From VRUE01 sp963697695 (GTDB lineage Bacteria > Actinomycetota > Thermoleophilia > Solirubrobacterales > 70-9), in NCBI GenBank assembly GCA_963697695.1, contig OY969094.1, positions 620,001 through 684,000 of the forward strand: a stretch of DNA of 64,000 nucleotides, in the 5' to 3' direction. Numbering within the stretch: position 1 is the stretch's first letter; every line of letters begins with the position of its first letter. The position numbers and the translations under genes are program-made. This document shows, one piece after another, positions 30,590 to 37,528 of the stretch. The notes beneath the pieces are model-generated. The model was not told the origin of the DNA and did no database searches. It saw only the letters and a program-made list of their open reading frames with translations.

Positions 30590-31860
30590 CAGACGCTCAC
30601 CAGCAGGCCGGTCAGGTAGAGGGCGAGGATGCCGACGAGCATGCCGGCCACAGAAAGCGGATGCAGGTAGCGGCCCTCCTCGTCGCGCATCGTCGGCGCG
30701 ATCTGCACGATCACCCTGGCGATTGCGCCGACCCCGATGCCGAAGAGCAGCGCCGCCAGGCTCGGGTTGAAGGCGGAGGCGCCGATCCAGGCGCCGAGGA
30801 TCGCCGGCCCACCGGCGATCAGCCCCAGCGCCGCCAGCTTGCCCAGGCCGGGGCGCGCGGCCGCCTCGCCCGGCTCGCCGCGCAGCGGCGCGACGATCGC
30901 CAGTCCCTCGGTCGTGTTGTGGATGGCGAAGCCGACGACCAGGAAGGCACCCAGAGCCAGTGCCCCCGTCGCATATGAGGAGCCGATCGCCAGGCCCTCG
31001 CCGAGGTTGTGCAGGCCGATCCCGATCGCGACCAGCAGCGCCAGGTAGAGGCCGCCCTGCCCAGCGGCACCATCGGCGCGCTTGTCGCGACGGGACGCCA
31101 GGTGCGCGTCGACCGCGGCGAGGATGAGGTAGGCGATCAGCCCTCCGGCGAAGACGAGGCTGGCACCGCCGAAGGCGCTCGGAGCCTCGCCGGCGATCTC
31201 CAGGCCCTCGAGGCCCGCGTCGATCGCGAGAAAGGCCAACAGACCGACCGTGAAGGCGATCAGCGCCCCGATCCAGCGCTCGCCGATGCGGCGCGCGAAG
31301 GGCAGCCAGAGCATGCCGAGGCTGACCGGGATCACACCCACGTAGATGCCGAGCAGCGCCATCAGGCCATAGAAGCTGAGGTCCGCCTCGGGGGTCTCGG
31401 TGGCGACCGGGATCGCGGCGTCGATCGTGCCGCCAGAGGAGGTGAGGATGAAGATCTCGTATGCCTCCCCTTCGATCCAGGGGTAGTCGATCCGCAATGT
31501 GGTCGAGCCGAGCCGATCGATCTCCCGCCCATCGCTCGTCGCGAATGGCGCGTAGGCATCGTTGACCGCCACCTGTGCCACTTCGACCGGATCCGGGCCG
31601 TCGTTGCGCAGGGTCAGCTCGATCTCGCCCGGGCGCAGCACCGTCCGTTCGACCGCGACCTCCTCGACCGGCGGGCCGGTCCGCTCGCCCAGCCCCGGAC
31701 CCCCGAGCAGGGCGAAGCTGCCGATCGCAACCGCGATCAGCACGAGTGGAATCAGCCCCAGCGCCCAGGCCGGCAGCCCCCCACCGGACGTGCCACCTGT
31801 TGTGTGCCCATATGGGTGCTTAACTTGCGGCACGTCCCCGGTGCGGGTCCCGGCCTCCAT
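30589..31860 (-). CDS. ZIP-family metal transporter with N-terminal extracytoplasmic domain
   Basis: A 423-residue protein. Residues about 30-52 are a first transmembrane helix. Residues 60-165 look like an Ig/cupredoxin-like beta domain (PGEIELTLRNDGPDPVEVAQ). From about 180 a ZIP core follows with the metal-binding helices GIGLHNLGEGLAIG and FAIHNTTEGLAI. ZIP proteins carry divalent metals (Zn, Fe, Mn) into the cytoplasm. The extra beta domain is unusual and may receive metal or interact with the adjacent multicopper oxidase. ATG at 31860 overlaps the oxidase stop (ATGA); longer frames upstream are antisense noise. Confidence 0.85.
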   Translation of the reverse strand: MEAGTRTGDVPQVKHPYGHTTGGTSGGGLPAWALGLIPLVLIAVAIGSFALLGGPGLGERTGPPVEEVAVERTVLRPGEIELTLRNDGPDPVEVAQVAVNDAYAPFATSDGREIDRLGSTTLRIDYPWIEGEAYEIFILTSSGGTIDAAIPVATETPEADLSFYGLMALLGIYVGVIPVSLGMLWLPFARRIGERWIGALIAFTVGLLAFLAIDAGLEGLEIAGEAPSAFGGASLVFAGGLIAYLILAAVDAHLASRRDKRADGAAGQGGLYLALLVAIGIGLHNLGEGLAIGSSYATGALALGAFLVVGFAIHNTTEGLAIVAPLRGEPGEAAARPGLGKLAALGLIAGGPAILGAWIGASAFNPSLAALLFGIGVGAIARVIVQIAPTMRDEEGRYLHPLSVAGMLVGILALYLTGLLVSV

Positions 31861-33026
31861 CAGGCGGGCCTCTTGTCGCCGCCCCAGGGCAGCTCGCAGT
31901 AGGCGGCAGCCGCGGCGGCCGGAGTGAGCAGTGAGGGCCTGCCGACGCGGAAGAACCCGGTCCAGCCAAGCTCGGCGAACTCGCTGACGTGGGCATGGAA
32001 CATGTAGTCGCCGTCGAAGGGGAACTTCATCTCGAGGATCGAGCGCTGACCCTGGCCCTGGACGACCGTGTCGGTGAACTCGGTCGGCTCCAGCGAGGTC
32101 CCGGTCGGGTAGTGCTGGAAGAAGTTGGCGTGGACGTGGAAGGAGTTGAGCGGGTCGTACTCGAGCACGTTGACGAGGTAGATCCGCACCAGCTCGTCGC
32201 GCTTCACCTGGATCGGCTCGTTGATGTAGTGGAAGCCGACCGTGTTGACCGCGTAGACCTCGTTGGCGAGGTCGAAGTTGGTGTCGAAGCCGTTCATCAC
32301 CATCACCATCTCGTCGGCTTCGGGCCGGCCCTGCTTGGGATCGATGATGAAAGCGCCGTAGAGACCGCGGGCGATGTGCGCCGCCAGCGGTGCCACGTGG
32401 CAGTGGTAGAGGTGGATGCCGAACGGGTCGGCGTCGAATTCGTAGGAGAACGACTCGCCGGGCTCGATCTGGCCGGCCCCCTGGCGCTCCCCAATCCCCG
32501 GCATGCCGTCCATCAGCGCCGGGTGGATGCCGTGGAAGTGCATCGTGTGGGGGTGTTCGGAGGCGTTGACGAAGCGGATCCGCAGCTTCTCCCCCTCGCG
32601 GGCGCGCAGAGTGGGACCGGGGACGCGGCCGTTGTAGGTCCAGGCTTCGTACTTGACCCCGGGCGCGACTTCGATCTCCTTGTCCTGGGCGACGATCTCC
32701 CATTCGCGCAGCAGCCCGCCGCTGGCGAGGCGCCGCGTTTTGCCGTAGTCGAAGTCGCGCAGCAGCTCGCTGGGGTCGAAGCCGTTGGCCCGGTGATCGA
32801 CGCTTCGCCCCTTGGCAAAGGTCGCGTGGGCGAAGTCGTCGTGACCGGTGTGGCCCATCTGCCCGTTCGCGGAGCCGGCCGCGCCGGCGGAGCCGTGCCC
32901 TCCGTGCCCGGCGGAGTCGGCCAGGGCGCTGCCCCGCTCGACCAGCGAGCCCAGCCCGACAGCCGCGGGAACCGTTGCCGCAGCACCGAGCAGCCGGCGC
33001 CGGCTGATCTTGTGGCCTTCGCTCAC
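31860..33026 (-). CDS. Tat-exported two-domain multicopper oxidase
   Basis: A 388-residue protein with a Tat signal (HKISRRRLLGAAATVPAAVG), then a His/Gly-rich stretch (GHGGHGSAGAAGSANGQMGH). Two cupredoxin domains follow. Copper ligands: HTMHFHGIH, HLYHCHVAPLAAH (type-1 Cys), NSFHVHANFFQH and MFHAHVSEFAELG, as in nitrite-reductase-like two-domain oxidases. Two domains imply a trimer with type 2/3 copper at the interfaces. Linkage to a ZIP transporter and MntR/DtxR regulator suggests oxidation of Mn(II) or Fe(II) outside the membrane, but true nitrite reductase cannot be excluded. GTG start at 33026. First gene of the operon. Confidence 0.88.
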   Translation of the reverse strand: MSEGHKISRRRLLGAAATVPAAVGLGSLVERGSALADSAGHGGHGSAGAAGSANGQMGHTGHDDFAHATFAKGRSVDHRANGFDPSELLRDFDYGKTRRLASGGLLREWEIVAQDKEIEVAPGVKYEAWTYNGRVPGPTLRAREGEKLRIRFVNASEHPHTMHFHGIHPALMDGMPGIGERQGAGQIEPGESFSYEFDADPFGIHLYHCHVAPLAAHIARGLYGAFIIDPKQGRPEADEMVMVMNGFDTNFDLANEVYAVNTVGFHYINEPIQVKRDELVRIYLVNVLEYDPLNSFHVHANFFQHYPTGTSLEPTEFTDTVVQGQGQRSILEMKFPFDGDYMFHAHVSEFAELGWTGFFRVGRPSLLTPAAAAAAYCELPWGGDKRPA

Positions 33027-33052
33027 GATGCTCTTGGACGGGGGCAGGGAGA

Positions 33053-33089
33053 TTTCGACACGTCTAAATCAGATTTTGACACATCTAAA
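33053..33089. promoter_or_regulatory. tandem operator-like palindromes upstream of the multicopper oxidase operon
   Basis: TTTCGACACGTCTAAA (33053-33068) and TTTTGACACATCTAAA (33074-33089) are near-palindromic 16-mers, 13-14 of 16 identical and spaced exactly 21 bp (two helical turns). They are AT-rich islands in GC-rich DNA. DtxR/MntR-type regulators bind palindromes of this size; the operon encodes one. Confidence 0.6.
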
Positions 33090-33102
33090 AGACGGCGTGT
33101 CA

Positions 33103-33168
33103 GGCAACGGGGATGACCCCCTCCCTCGCAACAGCGGGGAGGCTCGTCCGGGGGTCACCCCCGTTGCC
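33103..33168. repeat. 19-bp inverted repeat in divergent promoter region
   Basis: Arms 33103-33121 and 33150-33168 are complementary at 18 of 19 positions with a 28-nt spacer. It sits between the multicopper oxidase operon and the ygfZ-like gene, immediately upstream of the latter's -10 box. It could be a transcription terminator-like hairpin, a regulator site or a small palindromic element. Confidence 0.6.
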
Positions 33169-33184
33169 CCCCGAAGCGCTTTCT

Positions 33185-33190
33185 TAGAAT
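33185..33190 (+). promoter_or_regulatory. TAGAAT -10 box of the ygfZ-like gene
   Basis: TAGAAT ends 6 nt before the ATG at 33197 (CAAAGG between), with TTGCCC about 15 bp upstream as a possible -35. The spacing implies a leaderless mRNA. Confidence 0.5.
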
Positions 33191-33196
33191 CAAAGG

Positions 33197-34144
33197 ATGA
33201 CCGAGACCTTGACTGTTGAGCTTGATGCTCAGTACCGTCAGCTGCGCGAGGAATGCGGCCTGCTCGACCGCTCGGGGCGGGGCAAGCTCCTCTTCAGCGG
33301 TCCCGATGCCGCCGAGTACCTGCAGGGCCAGCTCACCAACGACATCGAGGCTCTGGAGGTCGGCGAGGGCTGCTACGCGGCGCTGCTCGACCGCAAGGGG
33401 CACATGCAGGCGGACATGCGGGTGCTGCGACCGACGGAGCAGGAGCTGTGGGTCGACACCGAGCCGGAGGCGTTCGCCGCTGCGCGCCGTCATCTCGAGA
33501 TGTACAAGATCGGGCGCGAGGTGGAGATGGAGGACCTGACCGAGACGCGAGCGATCCTCTCGCTGATCGGTCCGCGCAGCGCCGAGATAGCCGGTTCTCC
33601 CCCACTCCCCGAGCACGCTTGCGAATCGCTCTCGGTGGCCGGAGTCGACTGCCTGGCCAGCGGCACCATCGCGGGTATCGACCTGATCGCCGACGCCGCC
33701 GAGCGGCTGCGCGCCGCGCTGACCGAGGCCGGCGCGGTCGAGGTCGGCGCCGACGCAGCGGAGATCCTCCGGATCGAGGCCGGCACTCCCCGCTTCGGTG
33801 CCGAGATGGGACCCGAGACGATGCCCGCCGAGGCCGGCATCGTCGATGACGCCGTCAGCTTCACCAAGGGCTGTTACATCGGGCAGGAGACGGTTGCCCG
33901 CCTCCACTACAAGGGCAAGCCGAACCGCCACCTGCGCGGCCTGCGCCTCAGTGCGCCCGCTTCCCCCGGCGCGTCGCTGACGCTGGGCGAGAAGGAGGTC
34001 GGCCGGATCGGCGGCAGTTGCATCTCCCCCGCCTTCGGCGCGATCGCGCTGGCGATCCTGCGCCGCGAGGCAGAGCCTGATGCGGAGCTGACCGTAGGTG
34101 AAGATGGCGTTACGGCTCGCGTAGTCGACTTGCCCTTCGGCTAG
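33197..34144 (+). CDS. ygfZ: folate-binding YgfZ/GcvT-like protein
   Basis: A 315-residue GcvT-fold protein with the YgfZ signature KGCYIGQETVARLHYKGK (about 230-247), whose Cys is conserved. The N-terminal part LLDRSGRGKLLFSGPDAAEY then LQGQLTNDIEAL is shared with aminomethyltransferases. YgfZ proteins use folate and support assembly or repair of iron-sulfur clusters. It lacks the neighbouring GcvP/GcvH genes expected for a true glycine cleavage T-protein. Downstream is a small lipoprotein gene 11 nt away. Confidence 0.88.
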   Translation: MTETLTVELDAQYRQLREECGLLDRSGRGKLLFSGPDAAEYLQGQLTNDIEALEVGEGCYAALLDRKGHMQADMRVLRPTEQELWVDTEPEAFAAARRHLEMYKIGREVEMEDLTETRAILSLIGPRSAEIAGSPPLPEHACESLSVAGVDCLASGTIAGIDLIADAAERLRAALTEAGAVEVGADAAEILRIEAGTPRFGAEMGPETMPAEAGIVDDAVSFTKGCYIGQETVARLHYKGKPNRHLRGLRLSAPASPGASLTLGEKEVGRIGGSCISPAFGAIALAILRREAEPDAELTVGEDGVTARVVDLPFG

Positions 34145-34155
34145 ATTCCGCCCCG

Positions 34156-34644
34156 ATGGGTCGTGGGAGAGGCAGAGTCGTCGCAGCGTTCTGCGGTCTC
34201 GGCGTGCTGGCGCTGCTCGCGGGCGGCTGCGGCGCCGAGGAGCACGCCAACGAACCGCGGGCGCAGCCGCCGACCCGCGTCGCCGCCACGATCACCGAGG
34301 ACACGATCACCCTGCAGCCCTCGCGAATCGCGGTCGGCCCCGAACCGACTCAGCAGATCCCGCAGAACCAGAACGTCGAGCAGCCGCCGATCCGCTCGAA
34401 CGCTCCGCTCGATGTCGTCATCGTCGCGGCCAACCTGACCGACATCGACTCGAAACTAAGGATCCGCGGCCCCAAGGACGTCGTTACCGGCCCCCTCGTC
34501 GCCAACGGCAACGGTTCGCTGCTGTTCAGCCTGCCGACCGGCGTATATACGGTCAGCGCCGCCGGCATGCCGAACGCCAAACCGGCCCGCCTCTCGGTCG
34601 GCCCGGTCCGCACCTCGTCTCAGAACGACCTGCTGTTGCCGTAG
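34156..34644 (+). CDS. small lipoprotein
   Basis: A 162-residue protein with a basic start and signal helix ending in the lipobox LLAGGC (Cys about 25), then a Pro/Gln-rich linker (PTQQIPQNQNVEQPPIRSN). A small beta domain follows (PLDVVIVAANLTDIDSKLRI, GSLLFSLPTGVYTVSAAG). Likely anchored outside the membrane. TAGATT lies 8 nt upstream of the ATG, again leaderless-like. Function unknown. Confidence 0.8.
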   Translation: MGRGRGRVVAAFCGLGVLALLAGGCGAEEHANEPRAQPPTRVAATITEDTITLQPSRIAVGPEPTQQIPQNQNVEQPPIRSNAPLDVVIVAANLTDIDSKLRIRGPKDVVTGPLVANGNGSLLFSLPTGVYTVSAAGMPNAKPARLSVGPVRTSSQNDLLLP

Positions 34645-34727
34645 AAGCTTCGTACCGCCCATAGGGGGCACAAAGCTTCAGCGAACGGCCCTGCGGTCCC
34701 GTCTGGCCGGACCGTCACCATCGTTGG

Positions 34728-35897
34728 GTGACTGTCGTTCTCGCCATCGCCGTGCTCGCGCTCGCCGCGGCCCTCGTCTTCGTCGTCGCCTCGCGGCGGG
34801 AGCAGCCGCAACCCCAGCCCGATCTCGGCCCGGCGATCCACGAGGCCACCTCGCAGGCCGTCGCCGAGCTGCTGCAGATGAACGAGGAGTCGCGCAAGCT
34901 CGATACCCAGGCGGCGGAGGCGACGCTCGACAAGCGCCAGGCGGAGATCAAGGCGCTGGCCGAGCGGATCGCCAAGGGTCAGGAGAAGATCGAGCAGGAA
35001 GTGCGGCGGCGCGGGGAAACGGACCTGCAGACGCGCACCCTGGTCGAGCAGGTGGGCCAGACCGTCGGCAACCTCAACGCCGAGACGGCCGGCCTGAAGA
35101 AGGCCCTGCGCCAACCCCAGACCCGCGGCCAGTGGGGCGAGCTACAGCTGCGCCGCTGCGTCGAGATCGCCGGCATGACCGAGCACGTCGACTTCGAGCT
35201 GCAGGAGACGATCCACAGCGAAGACGGGCGGCTGCGGCCCGACGCCCGCTTCCTGCTGCCGGAGGGGCGCAGCTTCGTCGCCGATTCCAAGGTGCCGCTC
35301 GACGCCTTCCTCGACGCCCAGGAGGCCGAGGTCGAGTCGGAGCGGCGCGACCAGCTCGAACGGCATGCGCGACAGGCCCGCGAGCACGTCCGCGCACTCA
35401 GCTCGAAGGACTACCAGGGCCAGTTCAAGGCGGGCGAGACGCCCGACCTGGTGATCTGCTTCATCCCCAACGAGCCGGCCCTGCACGCAGCCTTCGCCGC
35501 CGACCCGACCCTCTTCGATTACGCGCTGGAGCGCAACGTGCTCGTCGTCAGCCCGACTTCTCTTGTCGGCCTACTGCGGACGATGGAGCTGGGCTGGCGC
35601 CAGGAGCGGATGGTCGCCGAGGCGGCAGAGATCGCCGACGCCGCCGGCACCCTGCACGCCCGCTTCGCCAAGTTCCTCACCGACTTCAACAAGGTCGGCA
35701 AGGGCCTGACCACGGCCGCCTCCGCCTACGACTCCGCCGTCGGCTCGATGGAGCGCAGGCTGCTGCCGCAGCTGCGTAAGGTCGAGGGGCTAGGCGTCGC
35801 CCCCGGCAAGGAGATCGAGCCGCCGGAACCGGCCGAGATCACGGTCCGCGCGATCACGGCACCGGAGCTGCGCGAGGCCCAGAGCGACGCCGCCTGA
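34728..35897 (+). CDS. rmuC: DNA recombination protein RmuC
   Basis: A 389-residue RmuC: N-terminal membrane helix (VVLAIAVLALAAALVFVVAS), a long coiled coil (ATLDKRQAEIKALAERIAKG), then the nuclease-like core RGQWGELQLRRCVEIAGM, RPDARFLLPEGRSFVADSKV, DAFL, and PDLVICFIPNEPALHAAFA. In other bacteria RmuC limits inversions at short inverted repeats. Start GTG at 34728. Convergence with a palindrome-rich genome is suggestive only. Confidence 0.92.
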   Translation: MTVVLAIAVLALAAALVFVVASRREQPQPQPDLGPAIHEATSQAVAELLQMNEESRKLDTQAAEATLDKRQAEIKALAERIAKGQEKIEQEVRRRGETDLQTRTLVEQVGQTVGNLNAETAGLKKALRQPQTRGQWGELQLRRCVEIAGMTEHVDFELQETIHSEDGRLRPDARFLLPEGRSFVADSKVPLDAFLDAQEAEVESERRDQLERHARQAREHVRALSSKDYQGQFKAGETPDLVICFIPNEPALHAAFAADPTLFDYALERNVLVVSPTSLVGLLRTMELGWRQERMVAEAAEIADAAGTLHARFAKFLTDFNKVGKGLTTAASAYDSAVGSMERRLLPQLRKVEGLGVAPGKEIEPPEPAEITVRAITAPELREAQSDAA

Positions 35898-35948
35898 GCG
35901 GCGTTAGGATTCGCCGCCCGTCACCAAACGACCCGCGGAGGATCCCAG

Positions 35949-37211
35949 TTGGCCGTTGACACGAGCGCAGTCGCGAAGTTGGACGTCGAGCCCGGAACGC
36001 TGCCCGAGGCGATGGCAGCCTGGGTGATCCGCCAGGAGCGCGAGGGAGAGCCCACCGACGCCTTCCAGCTGGAGCAGATCGAGGTTCCCGAGCCCGGCGC
36101 CTTCGAGGTGGTCGTCCGCGTGATGGCGGCCGGGGTGAACTTCAACAACGTCTGGGCGGCGCTCGGCAAGCCGGTCTCGGTCTTCGGCTACGGCGACCAT
36201 CCCGAGTACGGCCACCACATCGGTGGCTCCGACGCCTCGGGGATCGTCTGGAAGGTCGGCGAGGGCGTCAGCCGCTGGAAGCCGGGCGACGAGGTCGTCG
36301 TCCACTGCAACCAGGCCTCCTACGAGGACGTCGAGGTGCACGGGCTCGATCCGCTGGCGGCGCCGAGCCAGAGGATCTGGGGCTACGAGACCACCTGGGG
36401 CTCCTTCGCCCAGTTCACCAAGGTGCAGGCGCAGCAACTGCTGCCCCGCCCCCAGAACCTCTCCTGGGCCGATTCATCCGCTTACGGCCTCACCTACTTC
36501 ACCGCCTACCGGATGCTGATCGACCAGTGCAAGCTGCAGCCCGGCCACAACGTCCTGATCTGGGGCGCGGCCGGCGGTCTCGGCGTCTTCGCCGTGCAGC
36601 TCTGTAAGGCGGCGGGCGCCAACGCGGTCGGCGTCGTCTCCTCCGACGAGAAGGGCGAGCTGATCAAGCAGCTGGGCGCGGTCGACTACATCAACCGCTC
36701 CGAGTTCGGCGAGATGATGCGTACCCCGGAGAACCTCGCCGATCCGGCAAAGGACAAGGAGCGCTTCAAGGCCTCGCGAGGCTTCGCCAAGCGGGTCAAG
36801 GAGATCCTCGGCGACGCTCCCGACATCGTCTTCGAGCACGTCGGCCAGGCGACCTTCCCGACCTCCGTCTTCGTCGTCAAGCCGTTCGGCAAAGTCGTCA
36901 TCTGCGGAGCCACCTCAGGCTTCCAGCTCGACTTCGACGTGCGCTACCTGTGGATGCGCCAGAAGCAGATCATCGGCTCGCACTTCGCCAACGCCTATGA
37001 GTGCATGCGGGCCAACCAGCTGATGGCCGAGGGCAAGGTCAGGCCCGTGATCTGGCAGACGATGGGCTTCGACGGCGTCGCCGAGGCACACCAGCTGCTG
37101 CACGAAAACAAGCACCTGGGCAAGATCTCGATTCTGGTCGGGGCCGAGTCCGAGGACGAGGGCAAGAACGAGGACGGCCCGGGCGCGATCCGGGCGGAGG
37201 TGGGAGCCTGA
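35949..37211 (+). CDS. ccr: crotonyl-CoA carboxylase/reductase
   Basis: A 420-residue MDR enzyme converting crotonyl-CoA + CO2 + NADPH to ethylmalonyl-CoA, the key step of the ethylmalonyl-CoA pathway. Diagnostic pieces: GVNFNNVWAALGKPVSVFGY, EYGHHIGGSDASGIVWKVGE, HGLDPLAAPSQRIWGYETTW, NASAYG-type segment DSSAYGLTYFTAYRML, and WGAAGGLGVFAVQLCKAAG (NADPH site). FEHVGQATFPTSVFVVK and the C-terminal part are also typical. Length and order match Ccr rather than acrylyl-CoA reductases. TTG start has GGAGG 7 nt upstream. It overlaps the next small gene by TGATG. Confidence 0.93.
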   Translation: MAVDTSAVAKLDVEPGTLPEAMAAWVIRQEREGEPTDAFQLEQIEVPEPGAFEVVVRVMAAGVNFNNVWAALGKPVSVFGYGDHPEYGHHIGGSDASGIVWKVGEGVSRWKPGDEVVVHCNQASYEDVEVHGLDPLAAPSQRIWGYETTWGSFAQFTKVQAQQLLPRPQNLSWADSSAYGLTYFTAYRMLIDQCKLQPGHNVLIWGAAGGLGVFAVQLCKAAGANAVGVVSSDEKGELIKQLGAVDYINRSEFGEMMRTPENLADPAKDKERFKASRGFAKRVKEILGDAPDIVFEHVGQATFPTSVFVVKPFGKVVICGATSGFQLDFDVRYLWMRQKQIIGSHFANAYECMRANQLMAEGKVRPVIWQTMGFDGVAEAHQLLHENKHLGKISILVGAESEDEGKNEDGPGAIRAEVGA

Positions 37212-37504
37212 TGAGCGAGGTCTGCGTACTCGACTGGCACATCGCCCCCTTCCGGGCGGACCGCTGGCTCGACCTCTGGGAGCCGGCGGCGGCGCGGATG
37301 CCGGCCTTCGGCGCCAAGAGCTGGTCGCTGACCCGCTCGCTCGACGATCCGCTCTCCTTCCAGCAGACCTCGATCTGGGAGAGCCGCACCGATTTCGAGC
37401 GCTACTGGTATTCGGATGAGATCGAGGCGGCTCGCGCCGGCGTCATCGACCTCTACGACATCCCGCTGCTCCCCACCTGGCACACGCTGGTCGCCGCCGA
37501 GTAG
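37211..37504 (+). CDS. small ABM-like (dimeric alpha/beta barrel) protein coupled to ccr
   Basis: A 97-residue protein: CVLDWHIAPFRADRWLDLWE, RMPAFGAKSWSLTRSLDDPL, SFQQTSIWESRTDFERYWYS, then DLYDIPLLPTWHTLV. The strand-helix pattern recalls antibiotic biosynthesis monooxygenase/EthD-like barrels. ATG shares bases with the ccr stop (TGATG), so it is translationally coupled to ccr. Role in crotonyl-CoA metabolism is inference from position alone. Confidence 0.7.
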   Translation: MSEVCVLDWHIAPFRADRWLDLWEPAAARMPAFGAKSWSLTRSLDDPLSFQQTSIWESRTDFERYWYSDEIEAARAGVIDLYDIPLLPTWHTLVAAE

Positions 37505-37528
37505 ATCCGGCGCGACGGATCGTCGCGC

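Noticed and set aside
30589..32703. Extended 704-codon version of the ZIP transporter
   Set aside because: The first 281 codons are an out-of-frame reading of the multicopper oxidase; the ATG at 31860 with ATGA overlap is the real start.
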